A stretch of DNA of 64,000 nt from Brevibacterium oceani (GTDB lineage Bacteria; Actinomycetota; Actinomycetes; Actinomycetales; Brevibacteriaceae). Positions 34,781 to 45,621 of this stretch are shown here, one piece after another; within the stretch, counting starts at the first letter, position 1; each line of letters begins with the position of its first letter. The stretch lies in NCBI RefSeq assembly GCF_013623835.1, contig NZ_JABKDE010000006.1, positions 186,001-250,000 of the forward strand. Direction: 5' to 3'. The notes beneath the pieces are model-generated. The model was given only the letters and a program-made list of their open reading frames with translations, was not told the DNA's origin and made no database searches. The translations under genes were made by a program, and so were the position numbers.

Positions 34781-35725
34781 ATGACAGAACGCATCGTTTC
34801 CGCACGTGGACTCGCCACGATCCATTCCGACACCGTCCTCTCCGTCTGGTACCCGACGCTGAGCACGGGAGACACACCCGAATCCGCCGAGGCGGCCGCA
34901 GTACCCCACGTCACCGACGACGGTCTCGACGCCCTCGTCGGCATCGATGACGCTCGCGGAACCCACGCGAAGGTCGTCACCACGACGATCGACCTCGACG
35001 CCGCCCCCGCCTCGGCGGAGGACGCCTATCTGCGTCTGCACGCTCTGTCCCACCGTGTGGTCACTCCCAATGACGTCAACCTCGACGGCATCTTCGGTCA
35101 TATCGCCAACGTCGTGTGGACCTCCTTCGGTTCCTGCTCGCCGGAGGACTTCGAGTCCACCCGCGCCAAGCTGATGGCGCGCGGACCTGTCGCCGTCTAC
35201 GGACTCGACAAGTTCCCGAGGATGACCGACTTCGTCATCCCCTCCGGTGTGCGCATCGCCGATGCCGACCGTGTCCGCCTCGGCGCTCACCTGTCGTCGG
35301 GCACCACCGTGATGCACGAGGGCTTCGTCAACTTCAATGCCGGCACGCTGGGCTCGGCCATGGTCGAGGGACGCATCTCGCAGGGCGTCGTCGTCGGCGA
35401 CGGCTCGGACATCGGCGGCGGCGCTTCGATCATGGGTACTCTCTCCGGCGGTGGAACACACCGGATCTCGATCGGATCGGGCAGCCTGCTCGGTGCGAAC
35501 GCCGGTGTCGGCATCTCCATCGGCGACGACTGCATCGTCGAGGCCGGCCTCTACATCACAGCAGGCACCCGCGTGTCCGTTCCCGGTGAGGACGGTGCCG
35601 TGGTGAAGGCCTCCGAACTCAGCGGTCAGAACAACATCCTGTTCCGCCGCAATTCGGTCTCCGGAGCCGTCGAGGCCATCGCCCGCGATTCGAAGGGCAT
35701 CGAGCTCAACCCTGACCTGCACTGA
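34781..35725 (+). CDS. dapD: 2,3,4,5-tetrahydropyridine-2,6-dicarboxylate N-succinyltransferase
   Basis: 314 residues, the long actinobacterial DapD. It succinylates tetrahydrodipicolinate and commits carbon to the succinylase branch of lysine and diaminopimelate synthesis. An N-terminal alpha/beta domain precedes the left-handed beta helix (about 165-265), seen as hexapeptide repeats such as [17 protein letters not shown] and [35 protein letters not shown] is a characteristic family segment. The message is predicted leaderless. The gene is alone, ends before a terminator hairpin, and faces dapE across a shared promoter region. DapC is 1.9 kb downstream on the other strand. Confidence 0.93.
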   Translation: MTERIVSARGLATIHSDTVLSVWYPTLSTGDTPESAEAAAVPHVTDDGLDALVGIDDARGTHAKVVTTTIDLDAAPASAEDAYLRLHALSHRVVTPNDVNLDGIFGHIANVVWTSFGSCSPEDFESTRAKLMARGPVAVYGLDKFPRMTDFVIPSGVRIADADRVRLGAHLSSGTTVMHEGFVNFNAGTLGSAMVEGRISQGVVVGDGSDIGGGASIMGTLSGGGTHRISIGSGSLLGANAGVGISIGDDCIVEAGLYITAGTRVSVPGEDGAVVKASELSGQNNILFRRNSVSGAVEAIARDSKGIELNPDLH

Positions 35726-35821
35726 TCACCAGCAGTCTGCTGCACGGCGGCCAGCCTGCCGCCGGCCGACTGCGGACTGCTCCTGGCGGCCACGGGCAGT
35801 CGCGAACCGTGCGACGGTTTC

Positions 35822-35862
35822 GCGAGAGGGCGCGTTCACACGACGTGGACGCGCCCTCTCGC
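35822..35862 (+). terminator. Terminator downstream of dapD
   Basis: A perfect 14-bp stem, 35822-35835 with 35849-35862, around a 13-base loop. It begins 97 bases after the dapD stop. The U tract is short. Confidence 0.65.
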
Positions 35863-36059
35863 ATTCATCGCCGCAGCGACTCATTGCAGGAAACTGCGGC
35901 CATCCATCACCGTTGGCGCCGAGACATACCAGCAACCGCATATCACCGCGATCCTGCGGGGCGTGGTGCCGCGAACGGTGAGGGATGCACCCAGCACGCG
36001 CTCAGAACGGGTCGCGAGGCACGAGGGGCCGCGGGTGGCCGCGCACTCGCTGGTGAATG

Positions 36060-36102
36060 CGCGACGGCGTCGGGCAGAGAGTTCTGCACCGACGCCGTCG
36101 CG
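36060..36102 (-). terminator. Terminator downstream of gltA
   Basis: A perfect 14-bp outer stem (36060-36073 with 36089-36102) encloses a second 5-bp stem, GCAGA with TCTGC. It lies 22 bases after the gltA stop on the minus strand. Confidence 0.75.
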
Positions 36103-36124
36103 TGGTTTGTTCAGCCGCAGAGGC

Positions 36125-37408
<1,284 letters not shown>

Positions 37409-37471
37409 TCGATCTCCTCACCGTTGACGTACCTCAAGAACTTCCTGAGGTGTCTTGCACAGTTCCATCAA

Positions 37472-37477
37472 AGACTA
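37472..37477 (-). promoter_or_regulatory. -10 TAGTCT candidate for gltA
   Basis: Minus-strand TAGTCT predicts a start near 37465. The 236-bp region between dapC and gltA is more AT-rich than coding DNA, as expected for a regulated promoter. No known regulator site was identified with confidence. Confidence 0.4.
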
Positions 37478-37644
37478 CCGACATCTGCAGGAATGAGAAA
37501 ATCACTGCACCCTGCATCTACTGGGCAGTAATACTTTTGACCTGGCCAGACACTGATTTCGCCGTTCTGAACGTGAGCCCAGCGTCACCTTGGCGAACGC
37601 TGCGCAGACAGCGCGCAGCACCTCACCCGGCTCCGCACGAAGCC

Positions 37645-38766
37645 TCACCCAGCGGCCGCGCGAAGCCGGTCCGAAGCCGCTTCGATCCGTTCGTCGCTGG
37701 CAGTCACCGCCACCCGGACATGATCGTCGGCGGCCTCCCCGTAGAACTCCCCCGGGCCCGCAATGATGCCCAGTTCGGCCAGGTCAGCCAGGGAGTCCCA
37801 GCAGTTCCTGCCCGCCGTGGACCACAGGTAGAGGCCGGCTGTCGAGTGATCGATGCGGAATCCGAAGCTCTCGAGGCCGGAGCGCAGCAGCTCCCGCCGC
37901 CGACGGTAGATCTCCTTCTGCGCGCGAACGTGGTCGGTGTCGTGCAGCCCCGCGATCATCGCCGCTTGGATCGGGAACGGCACGATCATTCCCGCGTGCT
38001 TGCGGGAACGGGTGAGGTCGGCGATGAGTGCGGCGTCTCCCGCGACGAAGGCCGCCCGGTATCCGGCGAGGTTGGACTGCTTCGACATCGAGTACACGCT
38101 GAGCACACCTTCGCGGCTCTCCCCCGCCGCCGACAGCACGCTCGGCGCCGGTTCGTCGGATTCCCAGTTGAGCAATCCGTAGCACTCGTCGGAGGCGAGC
38201 ACGACTCCGGCTTCGCGGGCACGACGGACCGCCTCGGCGAGGGTGCCGGCGTCGAGGACCTCCCCGGTCGGGTTGCTCGGGGTGTTGATCCACAGCAGGC
38301 CGATGCCTTCGAGTGAGGCACCGGCGGCCACCTCGGCGGCATCGATGCGCACACAGTCGACCCCGGCGATCGTCGCACCCATCTCATAGGTCGGGTAGGC
38401 CGCAGCGGGACAGGCCACAGTCAGGCCATTCTGTCGCAGACCGAGCAGCGTCGGCAGCCAGGCCACGAGCTCCTTCGAACCCACGGTCGGCAGGATCTCC
38501 GTCGCCGGATCGAGGGTCACCGAATGCCAGGTCTCGTACCACCAGGCGATGGCTTCGCGCAGTTCCGCGGTGCCGGCAGTCGTCGGGTATCCGTGGGCGT
38601 CTCCGGCATCGGCCAGCGCCCGCCGGATGACCTCGGGCGTCGGATCGACGGGGGTGCCGATCGACAGATCGCAGACGCCCCCGGGGTGTTCAGCCGCCCG
38701 TCGGCGGAAGTCGGTGAGCCGGTCCCAGGGGTAGTCCGGCAGGTTCAGACCATACGTGTTCGTCAT
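37645..38766 (-). CDS. dapC: Succinyldiaminopimelate transaminase
   Basis: 373 residues, fold-type I aminotransferase. It converts N-succinyl-2-amino-6-ketopimelate to N-succinyl-LL-DAP, the step between DapD and DapE. Landmarks: GLNLPDYPWDRL and CDLSIGTPVDPTP at the N-terminus, NTPSNPTGEV, the PLP aspartate region LASDECYGLL, the Schiff-base lysine in YSMSKQSNLAGYR, and the C-terminal arginine in VRVAVTAS. It starts 3 bases after the ferredoxin stop, the conserved actinobacterial fdx-dapC pair. No strong terminator is seen before the gltA promoter region. Confidence 0.92.
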   Translation of the reverse strand: MTNTYGLNLPDYPWDRLTDFRRRAAEHPGGVCDLSIGTPVDPTPEVIRRALADAGDAHGYPTTAGTAELREAIAWWYETWHSVTLDPATEILPTVGSKELVAWLPTLLGLRQNGLTVACPAAAYPTYEMGATIAGVDCVRIDAAEVAAGASLEGIGLLWINTPSNPTGEVLDAGTLAEAVRRAREAGVVLASDECYGLLNWESDEPAPSVLSAAGESREGVLSVYSMSKQSNLAGYRAAFVAGDAALIADLTRSRKHAGMIVPFPIQAAMIAGLHDTDHVRAQKEIYRRRRELLRSGLESFGFRIDHSTAGLYLWSTAGRNCWDSLADLAELGIIAGPGEFYGEAADDHVRVAVTASDERIEAASDRLRAAAG

Positions 38767-38769
38767 CGC

Positions 38770-39093
38770 TCAGTCGTTGTTCTGAGGCGGCAGCGCCGAG
38801 ATGATCGAGTGGTCCTTGTGCGTGTTGCCGAGCTTGGCGGCACCGCCGGGCGAACCGAGATCGTCGAAGAATTCGACGTTGGCCTTGTAGTACTCTTCCC
38901 ATTCCTCGGGAACGTCGTCTTCGTAGAAGATCGCCTCGACCGGGCAGACCGGTTCGCAGGCGCCGCAGTCGACGCATTCGTCGGGGTGGATGTAGAGGCT
39001 GCGTTCGCCCTCGTAGATGCAGTCGACCGGACATTCGTCGATGCAGGCCTTGTCTTTGATATCGACGCAGGGCTGGGCGATGATGTACGTCAC
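38770..39093 (-). CDS. fdxA: Seven-iron ferredoxin
   Basis: 107 residues. Cysteine pattern: PCVDIKDKACIDECPVDCIY supplies the 3Fe-4S site and part of the 4Fe-4S site; CVDCGACEPVCPVEAI supplies the rest. It is a low-potential electron carrier used with P450s and various reductases. Length and the C-terminal FFDDLGSPGGAAKLG match actinobacterial FdxA/FdxC. AAGGAG lies 11 bases before ATG 39093, rather far. It is the first gene of the fdxA-dapC unit and is divergent from the acetyltransferase gene. Confidence 0.93.
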   Translation of the reverse strand: MTYIIAQPCVDIKDKACIDECPVDCIYEGERSLYIHPDECVDCGACEPVCPVEAIFYEDDVPEEWEEYYKANVEFFDDLGSPGGAAKLGNTHKDHSIISALPPQNND

Positions 39094-39283
39094 TGGACTG
39101 ACTCCTTGGAAGACTCACGGATGGTGCGCATATACCTCCCACAATACGCCCTCACCCGTTGCCGGTGACCACCCGCCCGAGGTGATTCGCATTGCATCCG
39201 GCCTCCCTCCTCATGCCTGCGAGGCACCGGCCCCGCGGTGTCATAGGGTGGGAGGGCACACGATCGACGGAGGAAGGTACGAA

Positions 39284-40369
39284 GTGGACGATCTGCAGCC
39301 CGGCAGACGAGTGGTCATCCGGTATTCGCTCGAGCCCGGCGACACCCATTCGACCTCGGACGCGCTCGGTGTCGTCACCTCCGCCGACGAGGCGGTCGTC
39401 GACATCGACACGAAGCGCGGCCCCCTGCGCATCCCCCGCCCCCAGATCCTCCTCGTCCACGAGGTGCCGCCCGCACCGACCCGGTCCGGTCGGACGCATG
39501 AGATCGTCTCCGCGGTCGATCTGCGCCGCATCTCCGCCGCCGCCTGGCTGCCTGCTGACGTGTCCTGGCTGCATGTGGAGAACCTCCGCAACGAAGGCGG
39601 CGAATCCGATGCCGAGATCGGCCTGCTGCAGAAGGGCTGGCTGCTGCGCAGTTCGGATTCGGCCACGCGCCGCGCCAACAGCTGCCTCCCCGTGACCGAT
39701 TCCGGTCTGGGCTGGGAGCAGGGACTCGACGCCGTCGAGGAGTGGTACCGGAATCGGCAGAAGCCGAGCCGGATCCAGATCTACTCCGCCGACGATTCGT
39801 CGGCGCTGGCTCCCGAGTGCGAGGGGCTCGCTCCTCTGCTCTCGGCCCGCGGGTACTCCCCCTCCGAGGCCGTCCTCCTGCTCACCGGTTCCACCACCGA
39901 GGCGGCCGACGGAGCGTCGAACCCCGCCGAGGCGGCCGCCCCCGGCCTCATCATCGACGTCGCCGATGCGCCGACGCCCGAGCATTTCGCAGCCTGGACG
40001 AGTCAGCGCAGCCCCGGCGATGCGCCCGGCTCGGACGAGTCGTTCCGCGGGCTGATCGAAGCCGACCAACCCTGCGAGTTCGTCACCGCCTATGCCGAGC
40101 ACCCCGACGGCTCCCGCTCGATGGTTGCGGCGTGCCGGGTCGTCGAACGCAGCAAATGGGGCGTGATCACGAATCTCATCACCCGCCCGGACCTGCGCCG
40201 CAGAGGTGCCGGCCGTGCGGTCGTCCGAGCCGCCGCGGCACTGCTGGCTCAGCGCGGGGTCCGGTCCTACCTCGTCGACATCGAGGTGGGCAACGAGGCG
40301 TCGCTGGGCCTCTTCACCACACTCGGGGCGACGGTGCGCCATCGGTCCTGGTATGCCGAACAGGGCTGA
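39284..40369 (+). CDS. GNAT acetyltransferase, probably N-acetylglutamate synthase of the CG3035 type
   Basis: 361 residues from GTG 39284, chosen for GAGGAAGG six bases upstream; the open frame extends far left but overlaps fdxA. An N-terminal beta-rich domain (about 1-70) and a middle region precede a GNAT domain at about 240-360. There ITRPDLRRRGAGRAVVRAAA is the acetyl-CoA pyrophosphate loop, and VEVGNEASLGLFTTLG the following helix. This long N-terminal layout recalls the Corynebacterium CG3035 N-acetylglutamate synthase, which makes N-acetylglutamate for arginine synthesis. That identity is from memory and no arginine genes are nearby. A plain GNAT call is safe. Confidence 0.6.
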   Translation: MDDLQPGRRVVIRYSLEPGDTHSTSDALGVVTSADEAVVDIDTKRGPLRIPRPQILLVHEVPPAPTRSGRTHEIVSAVDLRRISAAAWLPADVSWLHVENLRNEGGESDAEIGLLQKGWLLRSSDSATRRANSCLPVTDSGLGWEQGLDAVEEWYRNRQKPSRIQIYSADDSSALAPECEGLAPLLSARGYSPSEAVLLLTGSTTEAADGASNPAEAAAPGLIIDVADAPTPEHFAAWTSQRSPGDAPGSDESFRGLIEADQPCEFVTAYAEHPDGSRSMVAACRVVERSKWGVITNLITRPDLRRRGAGRAVVRAAAALLAQRGVRSYLVDIEVGNEASLGLFTTLGATVRHRSWYAEQG

Positions 40370-40384
40370 ACTCAGCCACGTGGA

Positions 40385-42145
40385 TCAGTCCTTGCACTCG
40401 ATCTTGTTCACCGGCCGGTAGACGGTGGTGAAGCCGTCCTTCGACGTCCGACCCGATGCGATGTCCTTCATCGTGCGGGAGATCCGGATCGACCATCCGC
40501 CCTTGGGCGACTGCGGTGTGCACGAGGCGCCGCTTTCGGTGACGGATCCGGCCGAGGTGAAGTCGAAGCGGTCCGAGGAATGGGCCTTGACGTCGTACTT
40601 CTTGACTCCGAAGACCTTCGCGTGGACCTCTCCGCCTTTGAGATACATGTCGAGGACGACCGGAGTCTTCGAGTTGTTCGTGAACTTCAGGTCGATCGAC
40701 GACCAGTCGAGCGTGGACTCCCGGCCTTCCGGGTAGCGGGAGATGTACCGCGAGTGCGCCTGGTGTTCGTCGAGGTCGAAGCCGGCGAAGAAGGCGGCGT
40801 TGAACAGGGTCGTCGACACCTGTGAGACTCCCCCGCCGAAGTCCTCCTTCATCTGTCCCTCGGAGATCACGCCTGCGGGTTTGTAGCCGTTGGCAGCGGT
40901 GCGCTGTCCGAGCGCCTCGTTGAGCGAGAACTGCTCTCCTGGTCTGAGCACGGTCCCGGAGACCTTCTTAGCGGCCACACGCAGGTTGGTGTCACGGTTG
41001 GGTTCGGAGTTGTACCCTGTGGAGAACTCGGACACGGTGTCGGAGACGTCGGCCTTCTTCGCGTCCTTCGTGGTGAAGTCGGGTTCGACCGAGGCCAGAG
41101 TCACCGTGGGCGTCGCGGAATCGTCTTTGATCGCATCGGTGACGGCGTCCGTCAGTTCCTTCGCCTTGATTCCGATTCCGTCAACGGCCGGGACGACCTC
41201 CGGCTTGCCGTCCTTGATCGTGAAGCTCGCGTCCTCTGCGGGCTTGCCGATGTCCTTGTTCGCGGCGAGAACCGCTTCCTGCAGTTCGTCCTTGTCGAAG
41301 ACGGGCACCAGCTTCGAGTCCTTCTTGTCGAAGGTCAGCGTCTTGGCGATGGTCTTCGGCGACACCGTCAGGTCCCCGCCCTTGACGTCGGAGTCTGCAT
41401 CCTTCCCAGGCTCGGCAGTGATGGTGCGGTCCTTGCTCACCGCGTCCTTCGCGAAACCGGAGGCCGTTTCCTTCGCCTCGGCGGTGGTGATGTCCGGATC
41501 GACTTTCTCCGGTCCGACCGGCAGTGCGTCTTCGCTGCGCAGCCAGTGCCGATCGACGGCGGTGCGCACCGCGTCGGCGTCGACGGTCTGTCCGACCGTT
41601 CCGTCTTTGACCGTCGGCTTCGTCTTCTCGAAGCTCAGTTCTGCGTCCTTCGGTTCGACGGCGAGGGACTCGGTGACCTTGTCTGTGGCTTTGTCGAACT
41701 TCTTCTCATCGACGTCAATGACCGGCGCGACCTCGTCGTCGCCGAAGAGTCGATGCCAGATGACGGTGGGGTCGAGGCTGAATCCCGTCACCTTGGACAC
41801 GGTGGCCTCGGCATCGAAGGTGATGCCGGCTTCGGCGGGGTCGAGCTTCGCGGTGGGTTCCCCGGCCTGGAGGGTGATCTTCTGCTCCGCCGTGTCCTTG
41901 AGGTCATTGCGCAGAGTATTCTCGGCGTCAGTGGCGCTTTTGCCGCCGATGTCGATGCCGGCAACGGTGGTTCCCGGGGTCAGGACGCGTCCGCTGAAGA
42001 AGCCGATGACGACGTAGATCACTGCCAGGACGATGACGGCGCCGAGCGCGAACGGCCAGAGGCTCCGCTTCTTCTCCTCATCGCCTGCTGAACGCGGTCC
42101 TTCGGGTGTCGGCGTTCCGTCGGACAGGGTCTGGGTCGGCATCAT
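40385..42145 (-). CDS. VanW family membrane-anchored protein with peptidoglycan-binding-like domains
   Basis: 586 residues. After a charged cytoplasmic tail, one helix at about 31-51 anchors the protein, leaving the rest outside. Residues about 60-390 hold lysine- and aspartate-rich repeats of the PG_binding_4 type found with VanW. The VanW domain is at about 400-530, with PGEQFSLNEALGQRTAANGY and GGGVSQVSTTLFNAAFFAG. VanW is linked by association to glycopeptide resistance and wall biology but has no known activity. Start Met1 or Met2 (ATG ATG); GGGAGA is immediately upstream. It converges with the GNAT gene with only 15 bp between. Confidence 0.85.
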   Translation of the reverse strand: MMPTQTLSDGTPTPEGPRSAGDEEKKRSLWPFALGAVIVLAVIYVVIGFFSGRVLTPGTTVAGIDIGGKSATDAENTLRNDLKDTAEQKITLQAGEPTAKLDPAEAGITFDAEATVSKVTGFSLDPTVIWHRLFGDDEVAPVIDVDEKKFDKATDKVTESLAVEPKDAELSFEKTKPTVKDGTVGQTVDADAVRTAVDRHWLRSEDALPVGPEKVDPDITTAEAKETASGFAKDAVSKDRTITAEPGKDADSDVKGGDLTVSPKTIAKTLTFDKKDSKLVPVFDKDELQEAVLAANKDIGKPAEDASFTIKDGKPEVVPAVDGIGIKAKELTDAVTDAIKDDSATPTVTLASVEPDFTTKDAKKADVSDTVSEFSTGYNSEPNRDTNLRVAAKKVSGTVLRPGEQFSLNEALGQRTAANGYKPAGVISEGQMKEDFGGGVSQVSTTLFNAAFFAGFDLDEHQAHSRYISRYPEGRESTLDWSSIDLKFTNNSKTPVVLDMYLKGGEVHAKVFGVKKYDVKAHSSDRFDFTSAGSVTESGASCTPQSPKGGWSIRISRTMKDIASGRTSKDGFTTVYRPVNKIECKD

Positions 42146-42193
42146 TCTCCCGAGTGTGTCGAAGAAGACTGGTTCGGTTCTGTTCGGATGAGT

Positions 42194-43564
42194 CTAACGA
42201 GTCCGATCCTCGCGGTGCACGTCGGTGGCGGGACGCACCTTGATGAAGGAGAACACGGCGGCCAGAATCATCGGTCCCAGCAGCCATGCCACCGATCGCA
42301 GCATGCCGGTGACGATCATGTCCGCACCCGGAAGCCAGTTCGGCTGCCCGAACACGTAGGACATCACAGCGATGACGACGGCGGCGAGCAGCATCGGTGA
42401 GCTGGACCGATACATCGTCTTCAGGTGCCACAGACCGGCGGCGGCCAACAGCAGCGAGAGTGCGAGCCCCCAGGGCAGGATGACAGGAGTCTCGCCGAGG
42501 TGGGCGACCGTGACGTTGAGATGCTGCATGGCACCGAGGAACGCGATGAGCAGTCCCAGGACCGCGGCGTGCAGGTACGCGAAGACACCGGGCCGCCTCG
42601 GCGACCGATCCCGTCGCAGCGGAACGGCAGCTGCGGCCCGGTCCTGCCCAGCCGGATCCGTTCCGGCATGATCCTGCGCGTCGATGGCGCCGAGATCGAG
42701 TCCGGTGAGGACATGCCCGGCCGGCCCGTCGTGCAAGGCATCGTCCGGAACGTCGGTTCCGGCTCCGACGGAGAAGTATTCGCAGACGCCGATCCGCTGA
42801 CCGACGCCGTTCGAGAGTGCGAAGAAGTCCCCGGACACGATCACCTGGGTCCGGTGTGCCACAAGCGCCGCACGCTTGACGGGCAGCTGCGGAGTCACGT
42901 CCTGGCCGATGACGATGCGACCGACCGGGGGTTTGGCCGGGATCGTCGACGCCGGTGCGAACCCGGTTGCGGCGAATCCGGCCTGGTCGGGGTCGAAGGC
43001 GGCGCGGGCCGCCTCGGCGGGGGTGTCGACATAGAGCAGTCGACCCGTGCGCCATTCGGCGAGGTCGACCGCGGCGGTGGTGGCCTCATGGACGCGCACA
43101 TGATCGGGATGACCGTATCCGCCGTTGCCGGCGTAGGTGATCACGGCATGCGGCTCGAAGGCGTCGATGACCGCAGCCACGTGCCTGGCCACGGTGCTCA
43201 TGTCCGTCGCGCAGAGGGCATCGGCGGTCATGGACCGGGCGGGACGGGCGTGGCCGTCCGGGCCCCACTCCATACCCGAATCCTCGAAGGTCCGGGTGGT
43301 CCCGCCGAGGAAGGCATGCAGGCGAACTCCGAGGGCACGCATCGCCTCGGCGATCTCCTGTTCGCGGACGCGCGCCAATCCCTGCCGGTCGCCCTCGAGG
43401 TGCCCCAGTTCCGCGGGAATGACCTCTCCGCACTCACCGCGGGTGGCGGTGAGCACCATGACCTCGGCCCCCTCGGACACCAGCGCGGCGATCGTGCCTC
43501 CTGTCGTGATCGTCTCATCGTCGGGATGAGCGTGCACGAAGAGGACGCGTGGCGTGACTGACAT
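42194..43564 (-). CDS. mshB: MshB-like GlcNAc-Ins deacetylase fused to a four-helix membrane domain
   Basis: 456 residues. The first 280 are a LmbE/PIG-L deacetylase: FVHAHPDDETITTGGT gives two zinc ligands and the general base, and GHPDHVRVHEAT the third zinc His. This is the MshB pattern, which deacetylates GlcNAc-inositol in mycothiol synthesis; the recalled Mycobacterium order mshB (Rv1170), Rv1171 supports it. After an Asp/Arg-rich linker come four membrane helices (about 320-445), a DUF6113-like domain usually coded by a separate gene. So this looks like a natural fusion. Start ATG 43564 has AGGA five bases upstream; ATG 43588 is possible. typA lies 41 bp upstream. Confidence 0.75.
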   Translation of the reverse strand: MSVTPRVLFVHAHPDDETITTGGTIAALVSEGAEVMVLTATRGECGEVIPAELGHLEGDRQGLARVREQEIAEAMRALGVRLHAFLGGTTRTFEDSGMEWGPDGHARPARSMTADALCATDMSTVARHVAAVIDAFEPHAVITYAGNGGYGHPDHVRVHEATTAAVDLAEWRTGRLLYVDTPAEAARAAFDPDQAGFAATGFAPASTIPAKPPVGRIVIGQDVTPQLPVKRAALVAHRTQVIVSGDFFALSNGVGQRIGVCEYFSVGAGTDVPDDALHDGPAGHVLTGLDLGAIDAQDHAGTDPAGQDRAAAAVPLRRDRSPRRPGVFAYLHAAVLGLLIAFLGAMQHLNVTVAHLGETPVILPWGLALSLLLAAAGLWHLKTMYRSSSPMLLAAVVIAVMSYVFGQPNWLPGADMIVTGMLRSVAWLLGPMILAAVFSFIKVRPATDVHREDRTR

Positions 43565-43605
43565 GGAATCCTGGGGGCTCGAGGTCATTCGGCGGAGTGT
43601 GCGAT

Positions 43606-45516
43606 TCAGGCGTTCTGCCGGCGCAGCTTGGCGTAGAGCTTCGCCCGCTCCTTCTGGTCGAGTTCGACCTTGCGGATGCGCACGACGGTCGGGGTCACCT
43701 CGACGCATTCGTCCTCACGGGCGAATTCGAGGCTCTCCTCGAGGGTGAGCTTGCGCGGAGGGGTGAGGTTCTCGAAGGAGTCCGCCGATGCCGAACGCAT
43801 GTTCGTCAGCTTCTTCTCCTTCGTGATGTTGACGTCCATGTCGTCGGCGCGCGAGTTCTCGCCGACGATCTGACCCTCGTAGACCTCGGAGGTCGGCTCG
43901 ACGAAGAAGGTTCCCCGGTCCTGCAGGTTGATCATCGCGTACGGTGTCACAGCTCCCGGGCGGTCGGCCACGAGGGAACCGTTGATCCGGAACTCGATGT
44001 TGCCCGCCCACGGACGGTAGCCGGCCGAGAACGAGTTCGAGATGCCGGTGCCGCGGGTCTCGGTGAGGAACCGGGTGCGGAAGCCGATGAGGCCGCGGGC
44101 GGGGACCGTGAATTCCATCCGGACCCAGCCGGTTCCGTGGTTCGTCATGGTCGACATGACGCCCTTGCGGCTGGCCATGAGCTGGGTGACGGCGCCGAGG
44201 TAGTCCTCCGGAACGTCGATCGTGAGCTCTTCGAACGGCTCATGGAGCTGACCGTCGATCTGCTTGGTCACGACCTGAGGTTTGCCGACGGTGAGCTCGA
44301 ATCCCTCACGGCGCATCTGCTCGACGAGGATGGCCAGAGCCAGCTCTCCGCGGCCCTGCACCTCCCACGCATCAGGACGCTCGGTCGGGAGCACCTTGAG
44401 CGACACGTTGCCGACGAGTTCCTGGTCGAGGCGGTCCTTGACCATGCGGGCGGTGACCTTGGTGCCCTTCTCGCGTCCGGCCAGCGGCGAGGTGTTGATG
44501 CCGATGGTCATGGAGATCGCCGGATCGTCGATGACGATCGCGGGCAACGGCTTCGGGTTGCTGATGTCGGTGAGCGTGTCACCGATCATGATGTCCGGGA
44601 TGCCGGCCACGGCGACGATGTCGCCGGCCGAGGCCTCGGTGGCGGGAACACGGTCGAGCCCTTGGGTTTCGAGGAGTTCGGTGATCTTGACAGAGCTGAT
44701 GTCGTCCCCGCGGGCCCATGCGACCTGCTGGCCCTTCTTCAGCGTTCCGCCGAAGATGCGCAGCAGCGCGAGACGACCGAGGAAGGGCGAGGCGTCGAGG
44801 TTGGTCACATGCGCCTGCAGGATGCCGTCGGAGTTGATCTCCGGAGCCGGGATCGTCTCGAGGATGGTCTTGAACAGCGGCTCGAGGTCGGGGTTGTCCG
44901 GCACGTCTCCGTCGGCGGGCTGTTCGAGGGAGGCGGCTCCGGCCTTCGCGGCGGCGTAGACGACGGGAACTTCGAGAACGGAGTCGACGTCGAGATCGGG
45001 GACTTCGTCCGCGAGGTCGGAGGCCAGGCCCAGGAGCAGATCCTGCGACTCCTCGACGACACCGTCGATGCGGGCGTCGGCGCGGTCGGTCTTGTTGATC
45101 ACGAGGATGACCGGCAGCTTCGCGGCCAGCGCCTTGCGCAGCACGAAACGGGTCTGCGGGAGCGGACCTTCGGAGGCATCGACGAGGAGGACGACGCCGT
45201 CGACCATCGACAGTCCGCGTTCGACCTCACCGCCGAAGTCGGCGTGGCCGGGAGTGTCGATGACGTTGATGACGATGGGTTCATCGCCGGCCGAGGGGCC
45301 GTTGTAGAGCACCGAGGTGTTCTTCGCGAGAATGGTGATGCCCTTCTCGCGTTCGAGGTCGCCGGAGTCCATGACGCGTTCAGCAAAATCGCCGTGTTCG
45401 CTGAACACACCGGTCTGGCGGAGCATGGCGTCGACGAGAGTCGTCTTGCCATGGTCGACGTGGGCGACGATTGCTACGTTGCGACGGTTCTCCCGACGCG
45501 TGATGGCTTCAGTCAT
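43606..45516 (-). CDS. typA: Ribosome-associated GTPase TypA/BipA
   Basis: 636 residues. A translation-factor GTPase that helps large-subunit assembly and stress responses. G1 AHVDHGKTT (about 15-23), G2 REKGITI, G3 DTPGHADF, G4 NKTDR are all intact, followed by the domain order of BipA and its special C-terminal domain (GRGELALAILVEQMRREGFE, then about 480-636). ATG 45516 is chosen for AAAGG six bases upstream; the frame runs 17 codons further. It is probably transcribed alone or with mshB. The first region downstream of its start on the other side is the ABC importer's terminator. Confidence 0.95.
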   Translation of the reverse strand: MTEAITRRENRRNVAIVAHVDHGKTTLVDAMLRQTGVFSEHGDFAERVMDSGDLEREKGITILAKNTSVLYNGPSAGDEPIVINVIDTPGHADFGGEVERGLSMVDGVVLLVDASEGPLPQTRFVLRKALAAKLPVILVINKTDRADARIDGVVEESQDLLLGLASDLADEVPDLDVDSVLEVPVVYAAAKAGAASLEQPADGDVPDNPDLEPLFKTILETIPAPEINSDGILQAHVTNLDASPFLGRLALLRIFGGTLKKGQQVAWARGDDISSVKITELLETQGLDRVPATEASAGDIVAVAGIPDIMIGDTLTDISNPKPLPAIVIDDPAISMTIGINTSPLAGREKGTKVTARMVKDRLDQELVGNVSLKVLPTERPDAWEVQGRGELALAILVEQMRREGFELTVGKPQVVTKQIDGQLHEPFEELTIDVPEDYLGAVTQLMASRKGVMSTMTNHGTGWVRMEFTVPARGLIGFRTRFLTETRGTGISNSFSAGYRPWAGNIEFRINGSLVADRPGAVTPYAMINLQDRGTFFVEPTSEVYEGQIVGENSRADDMDVNITKEKKLTNMRSASADSFENLTPPRKLTLEESLEFAREDECVEVTPTVVRIRKVELDQKERAKLYAKLRRQNA

Positions 45517-45571
45517 CAAAAACCTTTTGAGATAGAGAGATCGGTCCAGCCCGGACCCAACAGACAATTAT

Positions 45572-45607
45572 ACGGCCACCCGCACACTCTCGTGTGCAGG
45601 TGGCCGT
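45572..45607 (-). terminator. Terminator after the ABC importer operon
   Basis: 16-base arms 45572-45587 and 45592-45607 pair with one mismatch around TCTC. On the minus strand the stem is followed by ATAATTGT, giving a partial U tract. It begins 14 bases after the ATPase stop. Confidence 0.8.
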
Positions 45608-45621
45608 GTAGGTGAGCGAAC

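Larger units (their letters stand above)
35726..36124. other. 399-bp convergent spacer with two terminators
   Basis: Between dapD and gltA. It holds a hairpin near each gene end, described separately. The middle (about 35870-36050) shows no repeats, promoter or coding character. Open frames crossing it have an arginine-rich composition typical of noncoding high-GC DNA. Confidence 0.55.
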
